The position numbers were made by a program, and so were the translations under genes. Below are positions 47,580-58,031 of a stretch of 64,000 bases of DNA, one piece after another. This DNA comes from Ailanthus altissimus (lineage: Eukaryota > Streptophyta > Magnoliopsida > Sapindales > Simaroubaceae), in NCBI GenBank assembly GCA_946807835.1, contig OX327694.1, forward strand, positions 4,414,001-4,478,000, written 5' to 3'. Each line of letters opens with the position of its first letter. Within the stretch, counting starts at the first letter, position 1. The notes under the pieces are model-generated. The model did not search any database, was not told where the DNA came from, and saw only the letters and a list, made by a program, of their open reading frames with translations.

Positions 47580-48976
47580 TGCTATGAGGTCGACCTGGCT
47601 AACCCTTCTATGTATTAGCTCTTAAAGCTCTAGGCTATATACTAGTACTAGAGATAGGCTCTCCTGTTTGAGATCTTTCATGTCTCTAAATATTGCTACC
47701 GCCACCTTGAAAACCCTGAGAAGCTGTACCCTATACTAAGCTACTACTCTAAAGAAGAAAATGGCAATCTCCCCTCAAATGTCCAGTTTCTCCACAATGA
47801 TAGCAACCTCTAAAACCTCTTAAACATTGTCCCTCATGACACTTGCCATAAATAGAACATTAAGGGTACTTTATCATGTTAACACTACTATGACACTTGC
47901 CATAAATAGAACATTAAGGGTACTTTATCATGTTAACACTACTATGACACTTGCCATAAATAGAACATTAAGGGTACTTTATCATGTTAACACTACTACT
48001 TAACTGGCTACCACCCTAAGGCCTTTGACTCCCATTATTGCTTCCAACAGATGGAAACATAAAACTCCAACTAGAACTCTATCTTTATCCTCTTGATAGC
48101 ATAGGGCTTCGATTATACCGTTATTTACCTAAATACCCTGTATGGGATGTCTCTCCTCTAAGTGCTTTGTTACTACTAGATCCACCAACTGACCAACTAT
48201 GACCTTGTTTATGCTTGAATGATTGGGCTTTGCGTGTCTCTACCAGGCTTCTCTCAACTCTCATTGCAGCCCTTACTAACTCACTGAAATTATTGTGCCC
48301 CATAGCTATAATTTCTGTCCTGATATTGCCTCTAAGGTCTTGTTCAAATCTCTTACTACACTTTATATGAAGCAAATCTCGATAACTCTATAAATTGATT
48401 CTCATATTCCTCCACTATCATTGATTCATGTTCTAGCTTAAAGAACTTACTAACCTGGATGTCTTGGTAAACCATAGGAAAGAATTTAACATTAAATTCT
48501 TTACAAAAATCAGTTTAACTAATCATCCCTTCATATCTATGTAATACTAATCTCCACTAATGGTATGCCTTACCCTAAAATAAAAATGTAGCAAAAGAAA
48601 CCCTCTCATCATCAGTACATCTCATAACATCAAATATTTATTCTACTCTGGTCAACCATAACTCTACATCAACTGGCTCTATAGTGCCTGAAACATTCTC
48701 TGCCCCTAAACTACAAACACTCTCTATTATGTTCTCTCTCCTAAGTAGTCTCTATGTTTGTCTCTCCACTGTAACTGTAACTAACTGAGCTAGTCTATCT
48801 ATGGATTGCTCTAAGATAGGTCTATTAGGCTGCTACTACTGACTGAAGGTGTATCTCCTCTACAATAAGATTGAGCTAGGTTTAAGGTATAGTTATAGGA
48901 GGAACTCACTCAGCTACCTTCTCTCTAATAGGCTCCTTATTTCTATTTGGTATTGAGAGAGCTCCCAATTCAGCCA
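47580..48976 (-). pseudogene. Gypsy B gag relic with zinc knuckle
   Basis: Minus strand from a plausible ATG at 48974-48976 (MAELGALSIPNRNKE), heavily interrupted by stops. The capsid C-terminal part is readable at 48121-48375 (CSKRFEQDLRGNIRTEI, NFSELVRAAMRVERSLVE). A complete CCHC knuckle, CYHCGETGHLRGDC, lies at about 47765-47806 with all four ligands present. Just upstream in gag direction lie three exact 54-bp repeats (47836-47997), each coding for a PxCSIYGKCH-like half-knuckle with one in-frame stop. Confidence 0.8.
47836..47997 (-). repeat. Three exact 54-bp tandem repeats within gag
   Basis: Units start at 47836, 47890 and 47944 and are identical by eye. The period is 18 codons. On the gag strand each contains the linker segment ahead of the CCHC knuckle (KYP-stop-CSIYGKCH). 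Confidence 0.95.
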
Positions 48977-49096
48977 TAATTTTCATGCAAGGTTGGCCAC
49001 GTGAACACATGATGAAAATCTATAAAATATAACAAATCATTAATAACATTTCTAACATACATGTATCATGTACTAGTCTACAGAATCTAAAACTAT

Positions 49097-49108
49097 GCTC
49101 TGATACCA
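49097..49108 (-). other. Gypsy B PBS (tRNA-iMet type)
   Basis: On the minus strand TGGTATCAGAGC, a perfect match to the standard site, lies three bases from the 5' LTR remnant. Confidence 0.9.
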
Positions 49109-49111
49109 AAC

Positions 49112-49219
49112 TGAAGGGACCTGATCCGAGCCTTCTTTGAGAATCAAGATAGATCCTAAGATGACATGGGACTGACATACTTTTTACTTATTTCATTTGA
49201 TACAATAAGGCTACGTGCC
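49112..49219 (-). repeat. Gypsy B 5' LTR remnant
   Basis: About 108 bp match 37982-38090 of the 3' LTR, after which similarity stops. A phrase just beyond (TACACGTGTACTCCA, to 49246) resembles the opposite end of the LTR (AACACGTGTATTATA), so an internal LTR deletion rather than a simple truncation is possible. Confidence 0.7.
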
Positions 49220-49249
49220 TAAAAAAAAGTGTACACGTGTACTCCAATA

Positions 49250-52070
49250 TACATTTGTATCTCTTTTAAACTATAAAATCTACATCTACAAAGATAAAAT
49301 AGCATGGAAACACTTAAAGGTTCCATAAATTTTATAATGGCATCGTCGGAGTGGCCGTTCATGTTAGAATCATATAGCATAATCATCCTTTAAACAAGGT
49401 TGACCTATGCTACAAACAAGTGTTCCTAATTGATATTCAAAAGAATATATACTTGTAAAAACTATTATTGTATTATTTTGAACTTATTGTATTTAATAAC
49501 AATAAAAAGTTATTACTTCTACTACCTTATTGATCGATGCCCATGATTTAGTACCAAGTAAATTAATCTTTATTCCAAGTATATATAACAACAATGGTTC
49601 GATCCATTAGCCGTTAGAGCTTGAATTGGGGGTGAAGGACATTTGCCACATTTGTTTAATGTTCTCCTAAATACATACAACTTTAAACTCATTAATAGTT
49701 AACCAAGGATATTATAATGTAGTATGCACAATAGATAGATAAAAAATACTCACGTAAAAATATGCATCTGCAGTTGTGCAATCCAATAAGTACACGTTGG
49801 GAAACATCCTCTGCCATGTACACACAACCTTTAAGTACTCATTTATATGCTGTAAAACTGTGATATAATGTATATAAGTTTTAATACTATCAAAAATCTC
49901 ACAACAAAAAAATATAAAAATAAAAGCCCTCATTACATCATTAAGCCAGTGAAACAATATCGCCTCAAACCATATGCTGCTAGCATCGAGTCCATGTAAA
50001 GTAACAAGTTACGTTGGGTCATTTTTATTTATCCAATCTACAATGTTGTTAAAATTTTCTTGATGAATATGAATTAGTTGCCTATTTATGTCAACTGTAG
50101 CTTCTACTTCCAATTCCATAAGTTTCTTTTTATGGACTTTTTGAACGGATTGGTATAAGAACTGCATTAAACTTACGCCTTCCTATAGTAGCGCTCATAC
50201 CTATTTATATTTTGAGCTAACGCAAGGGGTATAAGTTTTACACTTGTAATGCTCTGAGCTGCATGTTGTATATCCATTAGCATAGGCTGATGCTGAGACT
50301 CGCTCACAAAAGTGTAAGCCTGAAAGTCAGTAGCCATGAATTCGGTGCCCTAAAACTAAACAACATCCATCAATGTATTGACTTGTTAAACTTTATACCC
50401 AATGAAATTAAGGTTCAAAACGTACTATAATTTGCGCTACATCCTCAGATATCCTAGATGACTTTATGTACTGCATCATAAGAGATATCTGATGTAAGAT
50501 CTCTTCTTTGTCTTTATCCATCCTATTCATTACCTCTGTTTCAATCTTTGAGCCAACATTATCAATCTTTTGGGAAAGCTCTGAGTTAACCTTATCAATC
50601 CTGTTAAATAGCTCTGCTTAAAGATAATCAATCATTTTCTCTAAGATATAATACTGCAATGATGAGGTGCCAAATTCAAACTATACATAAGTAATTATAA
50701 TCAATCTTCACAATGTGATACTCATCAATAACATATAGTAGTAAGTGAATTCAAGGAAAAAGATTAAGTTATTATACTGTTGTTCAGTTGTTGGCGGGGT
50801 TTGAAATTCGTACTCCGACTAGACATCTATATCAACCTAACGATCGATAAAATAGGTGTTTGAAAGCTCAATTTTCTCCAACTTCAAAGTCCTTCCCTAT
50901 TTTCCTGATGAAATGCTCAATTTTACCGTCACGCGATAGTCTACATTCTTCTCATGTTTATGGGGTATTAACTTCTTATGTACTTCCAAAGCCTACACAA
51001 AATTTTGGATTTATTAATCATTAATAGAAAAAATAATAAAATTTATATGAAAATTATATATATTTTTCGTTGAATGTAAAAACATACCCCAACACCATTG
51101 AAGAGAATATTTGTGACGTCTTAGTATAATGTGGTACTCATACTTAACTAATTTAGAAGACGTGAAAAACTGTCACCATCATTGTGTGCAAACATCTCCC
51201 CACATTTTGAGATCGCCTCGTAGATCTACACATGAGATATTAAAAAAAATTTAACAATCTAAAAAAAAATAATAACATTATTATCTTACTTAATGCAAAA
51301 TGAAAATAACAATTTTTTTTCTACATCTCATTATGATAATGAATCGAAAAGAAAAGAATTACTCACCAAAAATACTTGACCAAATACGTGTAGATTGTAT
51401 CTTTCTCTATTCAGAGCACCCCCTTGTCTGACCTTCATTAACTTTTTAATTAGGGTTGTGCTTAAGCTGTAATGGAGCATAGTCCATACAATCATGTCTA
51501 AAGGATAGGTATTAAACTCATCCAAATTATCTACGAGGCAAAGCACAAAATATTGTATGGCTATATTCCTATCACGTGATATCAATAATTTATGAAATAT
51601 ATAAAATAAATATATTTTCACTTCATATATATCATCATCAAATTTAATGCTGTTGAACCACAAATCAAAATTTTGGTAGATCAACTTCTACCCCTAAAGT
51701 ATTTATCCCAAAGTCTACTATCCAACCCAATTATTGACAGATAATACCTTATCCTCAAACTAGTAATCCAATAAAACTTTAGATAAGAGAATCTAATACG
51801 CCTATTGCCTATATAAAATCACAATTTTTTATGTAAATATTTAATATGTACAAGTCTTAATAAAACCTTATGTACTAAAATACCTGAGAATGAAATATTC
51901 TATATATTAAAAAAAAGGGGCCAAAACATGTGATTTTAAATATTTCAATCGCCTTAAAGTGAATTTCTCTTTTTTTTTTATAGTCCACAACTTCGAGTAA
52001 GTAGATACGGTCGATCGGTAGAATTTATTTTCGGCAACGATATAATCCTTTGAGACATTCTCCTTCCTAA
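49250..52070 (-). pseudogene. MULE second gene: DUF1985/Ulp1-like (C48 peptidase) relic
   Basis: Minus strand. The N-terminal part near 52060-51910 reads IVAENKFYRSTVSTYSKL and LRRLKYLKSHVL. The DUF1985-like core at 51684-51331 includes IQYFVLCLVDNLDEFNTYPL, MIVWTMLHYSL and YNLHVFGQVFL. A charged, coiled-coil-like linker with repeated NRMDKDKEEI- and SELSQKIDNV-type words lies at ~50640-50420. Near 49960 a WLNDVMRAF phrase fits the start of the Ulp1 peptidase fold. Near 49370-49290 YDSNMNGHSDDAIIKFMEPL fits the VYDS block of that family. Catalytic His/Cys were not located. Many stops and frameshifts are present. The family call rests on remembered patterns and the MULE context. Confidence 0.6.
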
Positions 52071-52239
52071 AAAAATAGTTATTAGCATATGACCAATTAT
52101 TAGATAATTTAAATAATTAATTAAAATAAAAAATGACTACTAGTAAAAAAATTATTAAAACTTTTTTCATCTAACAAAATATAATATATTAATAATTAAA
52201 AAATCAATAAATTAAATAAAAAATATAATTTTTTTAAAA

Positions 52240-52826
52240 TACCACGTAGCGCCCTCACGTGGCAGCATATGACTAGGGTTCGTGCTCCAGTGCACACTCC
52301 ACACTGACGCGCATGCTACAACACGCGCCCTGCACGTGGGCCACTTTGTCGGCACATGGCTTCACGGATAATATAGAAAAATAGTTAGAATCTATCATTT
52401 TTTATCATTGTTTATTCCTTATACCTATTTTTAACCTATTTTACACTTTACTAATACTATATCTATACATTTTTAAAAATTAAATATAAAAATAACTCAA
52501 AAATACTATAAAACTAAATTTAAGATAAAAACTTACTAATTTATACTTATTTTTAATTTTTTTTAACTACACAATTTATTATTTTAACTTAAATCTTCCA
52601 AATTTGCTAAATTTATAGTTAATTTACAAGTTTAAAAAAAATTGAAAAAGAAAAATTTATATTAGCTGAGAGAGAATTGCTGTTCGAAAAGAGGAGATGT
52701 TTTTGGCTTTTAAAGGGGGTGAAATGAAGAGAAACGAGCAATTTTGATTAATATATTGTGAGAAATTTAATCGAAGTCAAATTAAATTATTTGTTTAATT
52801 GTTTTGGTCAAATACGACAAAATCCC
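52240..52826 (-). repeat. MULE right terminal inverted repeat
   Basis: Reverse-complementary to 34607-35150 with many differences. It includes a GC-rich patch (52245-52370) with several CACGTGG-type words and ends GGTCAAATACGACAAAATCC plus one C. Confidence 0.75.
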
Positions 52827-52835
52827 AATAATATA
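52827..52835. other. MULE target-site duplication (right)
   Basis: AATAATATA, identical to 34598-34606. Confidence 0.85.
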
Positions 52836-53173
52836 TGTACCTGTCTGTGTTTCTGTTCCAGAAGCTGTTAACAACATACATCATCACATGATTCAGTCTC
52901 TGTTGCATATCTTGACTTCATTTTGTTTCGTCTGCAATTTTTGGTCAAATCCACAGGAGTTAACTTACTGGTTAAGCATTGTTTCTGAAAACTAATTTAT
53001 CAGCTATCAATAGAACATCAACACTTTGGTCAAGACTGTGGTCCTGCTCCACCAATAACTGCTTTTCCTTTTCCTTTTCTCTTAATTGTACAATAATCAT
53101 AATATATTGTTCCTCTGCTTATGCTAGCCTTACCATCATCGCATGTAACTGTAACAAGAATTTCAATTGCTGC
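52836..53173. other. Original downstream region of the LEA2-like gene
   Basis: No gene seen. It lies between the MULE and the displaced 3' end of the LEA2-like gene. It ends with the 9-base word TTAAATACC (53174-53182), which recurs at the end of the copia D 3' LTR. Confidence 0.4.
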
Positions 53174-53182
53174 TTAAATACC

Positions 53183-53583
53183 TTCTTTTGGCTTGCAGGC
53201 AAGCAAATTCTATGCCCTTTGTTAACAATAACATTTCTTCAAAAAGCTAGGCAAAAAGATAGCTTAGCTAGATTAATTTTCTTTTCCTTTTCAACAATAG
53301 AGAAGAATAAAATCACATGAAAATGAAATATTAAATGTGTACGATAAATGCTCACAAATAAATAAAATAACTAAATAATTCCATGATAACGATTTTAACA
53401 TGATTTTTCACTTGCATTTGGAATCCACCTTCTGGGTATTGATCCAAATTGAGACATAACAAGTGCTAAAAGCTCTTGCCTGCAAATTAAAAATCTTAAG
53501 CACTGTCACTTGTCCATGCAACTTGGCTGTCGAGGTCAGATTCAAGCTGCCAGCTTCAACATCATAAAAAGTCAAGATTCAAT
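53183..53583 (-). pseudogene. Displaced 3' end of the LEA2-like gene (repeat X)
   Basis: About 400 bp that match 62320-62700 at roughly 94% apart from small indels. On the minus strand it holds the last ~58 codons and 3' UTR of the LEA2-like gene: GSLNLTSTAKLHG... then VTVLKIF, FSTCYVSIWINTQKVDSKCK and stop at 53408-53410. This copy keeps the 7 bases that the main gene has lost, so here the conserved NLTSTAKLHG stretch is intact. It has its own 2-base loss upstream. It stops exactly at the copia D 5' LTR (53584) and has no promoter or N-terminus. Confidence 0.85.
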
Positions 53584-53967
53584 TGTAATATTTTTACGTT
53601 ATTGTGGTTATGGTCCATATGCATAAATTCACATTAATAGTTGCAACTTCTCTTAATTTTCACGAGCATAAACTATTCTCATACAATGGTAACTTTTTGC
53701 AATAAATGTTAACCTTTGACGGAAGAGTTGACTTTAACAAATTCATACGATTTTGGTCCCATGCCTCATTGATTTGATCTCAATTTTTTTAGAATACATG
53801 CCATTATTTTGAGTTTGTGAGAATTTGGAAGAGTTAAAAATATAAAAACTTACTACTTAAATCAAAATCAACGATTAGAGGTTAAAAATATCTTACACAA
53901 TATTTTTGTTTTTGATCTTTATGTTTATTCATTTTATGTATAGAATATCATATTTAATTTACATGCA
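53584..53967 (+). repeat. Copia D 5' LTR
   Basis: 384 bp, TGTAATATTT...ACATGCA. It shares long phrases with 61930-62319, such as AATTCATACGATTTTGGTCC and TGCAATAAATGTTAACCTTT. Confidence 0.85.
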
Positions 53968-53969
53968 AT

Positions 53970-53981
53970 TAGTATCAAAGT
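53970..53981 (+). other. Copia D degenerate PBS
   Basis: TAGTATCAAAGT compares with TGGTATCAGAGC; three or four transition-type changes, at the expected distance after the LTR. Confidence 0.6.
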
Positions 53982-55153
53982 ATGTATGTTTCTGCTTTGA
54001 ATGTTTGTATTATGAAAAAAATGATTTTTTTGTTAATGGCTAAATTTGAATTTGACTTAAAAGTTGTAGTTTTGACGTTGTATGATGCAAATCAGATTAG
54101 AAATTATTAGTAAATTTAATTTTGAACAATTTTCAATTTAAAATATTGAAATCAGAAATAAAATAAGTGAGATATGGTCGAATTTTAGAAACGGGTCAAA
54201 CGGATTTATAATCGGATCAGGTCGGGTCGAACTAGCTAGAGGTTGAAGATGACTAGTCATTTTCATTCAGCCCTTTTTTTTATAAATTATATTTTGACCC
54301 TAAAATTTTTAAATATTTATAAAAGACCCCTTAAGTATTATGTATACACAGATTGACCTATAAAAGAGTTCTATAATTTCAAATTTGTCCTGCAGAATTA
54401 GATAGTTTCACAAGCCCCTACTTATTCAATTAATTACAGTTTAACTCCAACCTTTCAAATTTTTACAAATAGGCCCTTATATTTTTAGATATTTTCTTCT
54501 AACCCTTCTAGATTTAGGTAAATACAAATTGTCCATAAAACTTTATGATCTTTACGAATAGGTCGTAATTTGATACATACTTTATTTTATGTATTTATTT
54601 CATGCAATTAGTATCATTTATATGTTACATGTTAATTTTGTATGTATAATTTATTATTTTTGTTATGCATACAATTTGAAATTATGTTTATATTTATAAA
54701 TGATGCCATTGTTGCATACTATTATATGAACAATTATATGAATAAAATGTCTAGTGATCCATATAATTTTAAATAATTAGAGAGTAGTTACAACATCTTT
54801 AATTACGCAAAATTATATATTGAGTAGTTTAGGATCACATATAGAAAAATGATATTAATTGTGTTTAATTATATTTAATATAATAAATCTTATCCCACAT
54901 GAATTTTTATTATATTTATATGATTAACTATGATGAAATATCAAATTATATTTTCTAATTTACCCACATGAATTAGGAAAATGAACTTAATTTGATAGTT
55001 TTATTATAAAGAAAAATGGATCTAAATAAATTAAAACTTTAGCCCACTGGCAAGTTTTATGTCACTAGATTAATAAATTTTTTTATTATGATTTATATAG
55101 GTAAAACATGATATATGTTTTATCATAAAATTTTGTATGAATTTTCTTGAATT
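53982..55153 (+). other. Copia D leader region, first part
   Basis: AT-rich, no gene. A copia leader of over 1 kb is long, so extra decayed insertions may be present, but none was delimited. The words GGTAAAACATGAT near 55101 and again near 57943 suggest a short repeated motif. Confidence 0.4.
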
Positions 55154-55158
55154 AGAAA

Positions 55159-57879
55159 TGTCACGCCCCAGACCCAAAAGATCTGACACACGACATCATT
55201 TACATTCATTCAATAATATTTCTAAGCACATTCATTTTAAATTTCTTTCAGAATTATAGCAATTGAATTATAACTGGGACAATTAGTAAACCGGAGATAC
55301 GCAGAGTTTTCTCAGAGATTAACACTCTACTACGTCACCAGTAGCAACTTTGTTACCGGAAGCCCAGAATATATTCATTTCAAATTCTTACTTAAAATCA
55401 ATCCATTCTACACTTGATGAAACTTAAACTAAATCCAACCACACACACAATAAAATAATACATAAGTATTTATTCAATAGGGACAAATCAAATATCTTAT
55501 CCCACGTGTCCTCAAATAAAACACTTAGCAACCTAACAACTTAGGGAACCCAAGGAACAGCAGAAGTCTTGCCAAATCCGCTAAGCACACATGTACCTTA
55601 TTTACCTGAAATCACCATAAACTATAATGAGTATAAAACTCAATAAGCATACTAGTTTTTCATATATCAAATACAAATACATATATGTACACAATGCATA
55701 TGTATGATATGCTGTGATCAATTAAAATCATAATCTTATCAAATCACATATCATGTAAGCGCTTACACATTCTTTCAAAACACATAATAGGAATACCATC
55801 ACTCAACTACTACTTAGTAGGACTTACATATCACATATCACATAATGAGCCAAATGTCACTCGTAGGTGACATACCGTATGAGAGGAATAGTACAAGTGA
55901 GGTCTTGAATAACACATATATAATGCTTATGCCCGAAGGTAAAAGCCAAACCCTCACCCTGATCATCGGTGAGTCCTCTCACATGCACCAATACGCCACC
56001 ACACGAATGTGATGACTCACTCTTCCTTTAGGTACCAATAGAATCCTCCCTACATACGGAACACATAACATATACCAATCCCGAAGGAAAGGCCACACAT
56101 AAAGGCTCCACAAATCACATCAAATGCCTACTAAGTTAACAGTGAGTTCAAGTACCCTCAAAACACAAAATATTTCTCATGGACATATTACACTTCAAAA
56201 GCTTTCTTTGTTAAACATATCTTATTTTGAAAGCTCACTTTCAAAAACACATGTATGTTATATATGTCCATGCTCACATTCATAAATACATATCTTCACA
56301 TTTCATATCAAAATATACTTTGACATAACATAAACATATTTCTAACCACATTTACAAAATCATACAAAACAATTACTACGTTTATTGTGATTTTAGTAAA
56401 AAGTCTAGTATACTTACCTCTTAACACTTTCAGCTACAAGACTTAAATCTCCTTAACCTATCAATGGAGATTAATCCTTTCATAAGTCTCACAATTCACA
56501 CAAAATACTTTAAATAGCTTACAAAATTATACACAATGCATTTATCACATCAAATTGGTCTAAATACTTGATTTCTCAAAACCTGTCATTTTGACCACTT
56601 ACACTTAACAAAATTTTCTAATACATCAAATGATGTCCAATTACTCCGAAATCAGAATATATCATTCTTGACTCATATATAATTCTTATTTATGAATATT
56701 ATATCAAAATTCCTACACAATCCATTCCATACACACCATCGAATCCAAACTACAAACCTGACAGGATCAAGATACTTACTGAACAGTATTCAATCTCCCA
56801 ATTTTATAAAATCATATACTAACTTAAAAATTATAAAACTACCACATAATTACTCTTAACACATATCTCAGTCCATGATAAATATTTCTCTTCCAAATCA
56901 CTGCCAAAAATATTTTAAAATTATTTTATTCCATAGCTTTAAAAATCTGTTAATCAAATACTGTAATGAGCGGATATACTTTAGAAAATCATAACATTTC
57001 AACCACATTGATCTAAATTCTCAATTCCGAGTATATCATATTAGACATATAAACTTATCATATTCCACAAATTCGTAATTTTTGAAGATCATTCAGTAGG
57101 ACAAACATTGTTCGTCACTGTATTATACTGTTTACATAGGAAATTTCCAGAATTTCAGGGTCATTTTGGTAAATTCACAAAAAATTCAATTTCTGAAATT
57201 TCGAATCGATTCAAAGTCTCAGATGATACTAAACATGTCTAATTTCATATACTCAAAATTCAAAACCAGAATCGAATCACAACAATTTATAAAAGTCTTG
57301 GATCAAGAGACTATCAAGCAGAAATTCTACAATCCATCATAATTTATCAAACTATCTTATAGATCATCATCAATTCTTAAAATATCATACGAAATACACA
57401 TCAAATCCTCAATTATACATATTTCCAGAAATCAAAACTTAAATAAATTAACATAATTAACACCAATAAATTGAGAAATAGTTGTGATATACCTCTTAAA
57501 ATCCAAAATTTCAATTTCTTCTTCTTTTTCTTCTCCTTCTTCTCTTTCTCTCCCCTCTTTTTCTCTCTTCTCTCTCTCTAAAAGAGGTAGCTCGACCAAA
57601 ATGAGAGAATTAGGGTTTTAAAAGTGTATTTTTATACTAAGTGGCTAATTTTTGGTATTTACGAATTTACCCCCAAAACTTTCAAAGTATTACAATTTGG
57701 TCCCTAAAATAAATCTAAAGTCTTGCAATTAAACCCAATGCTAATAGTATCACCTTAACCTATACAAACACTACTAATAACAATATATAAATCAAGTATC
57801 ACCAACATACAAATAAAATACGTATATTTATACATATATAAATACTTATTCTTACCAGTCGTGGATACTGGTTACTACA
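55159..57879 (-). mobile_element. Solo LTR of the gypsy A family
   Basis: 2721 bp with ends TGTCACGCCCCAGACCC and GGTTACTACA and a perfect 5-bp target duplication AGAAA (55154-55158 and 57880-57884). It aligns with gypsy A's 3' LTR along most of its length. Extra blocks are a stretch within 55220-55440 and about 500 bp at 56540-57080. No internal sequence remains. A conserved pyrimidine-rich run (57515-57582) is followed by AGGTAGCTCGACC, as in gypsy A. Confidence 0.93.
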
Positions 57880-58031
57880 AGAAATTTGACCTACATAAAG
57901 TTTTTGTCATTTGATTCATATTTATATAGTATAATTTACATTGGTAAAACATGATGTTTGTTTATTGGTCTCAATTTTGTAATATAAGCATGTATGTTTG
58001 AGTTTGTGCAGTTGTACAACCCATGAATTAT

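Larger units (their letters stand above)
37982..49246 (-). mobile_element. Ty3/gypsy retrotransposon B (minus strand, old)
   Basis: Minus-strand order: 5' LTR remnant (49219-49112), PBS (49108-49097), gag (48976-47580), protease (47571-47251), RT and RNase H (44496-43454), integrase (42845-~41790), PPT (41771-41760), 3' LTR (41758-37982). Two LTR-like insertions of one family lie inside it (38644-41330 in the 3' LTR, 44466-46937 between protease and RT). It is more decayed than gypsy A, with many stops, but unlike A it keeps gag knuckle and protease. It sits inside the MULE. No target duplication was found. The right boundary is uncertain (49219 or about 49246). Confidence 0.85.
34607..52826. 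mobile_element. Mutator-like element (MULE) with long terminal inverted repeats
   Basis: The element is bounded by a perfect 9-bp duplication and by inverted ends. The left end reads GAAAAAAAATTTGACTTGACC and the right end, on the opposite strand, reads GGGATTTTGTCGTATTTGACC. Inverted similarity extends for about 500 bp on both sides. An inner example is AAAATAGGTTGACAATGAG with AAAATAGGTTAAAAATAGG, followed by GACAGATTCTGACC with GATAGATTCTAACT. Inside are a plus-strand mudrA-type transposase relic and a minus-strand DUF1985/Ulp1-like relic, converging on a region now occupied by gypsy B. The span is 18.2 kb; without gypsy B the MULE is about 7 kb. The gene pair resembles MULEs that carry a Ulp1-like (KI/Kaonashi-type) second gene. 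Confidence 0.88.

Noticed and set aside
47836..47997. CRISPR-like look of three identical repeats
   Set aside because: The units are directly adjacent without spacers and lie in a plant gypsy gag; it is a tandem duplication.
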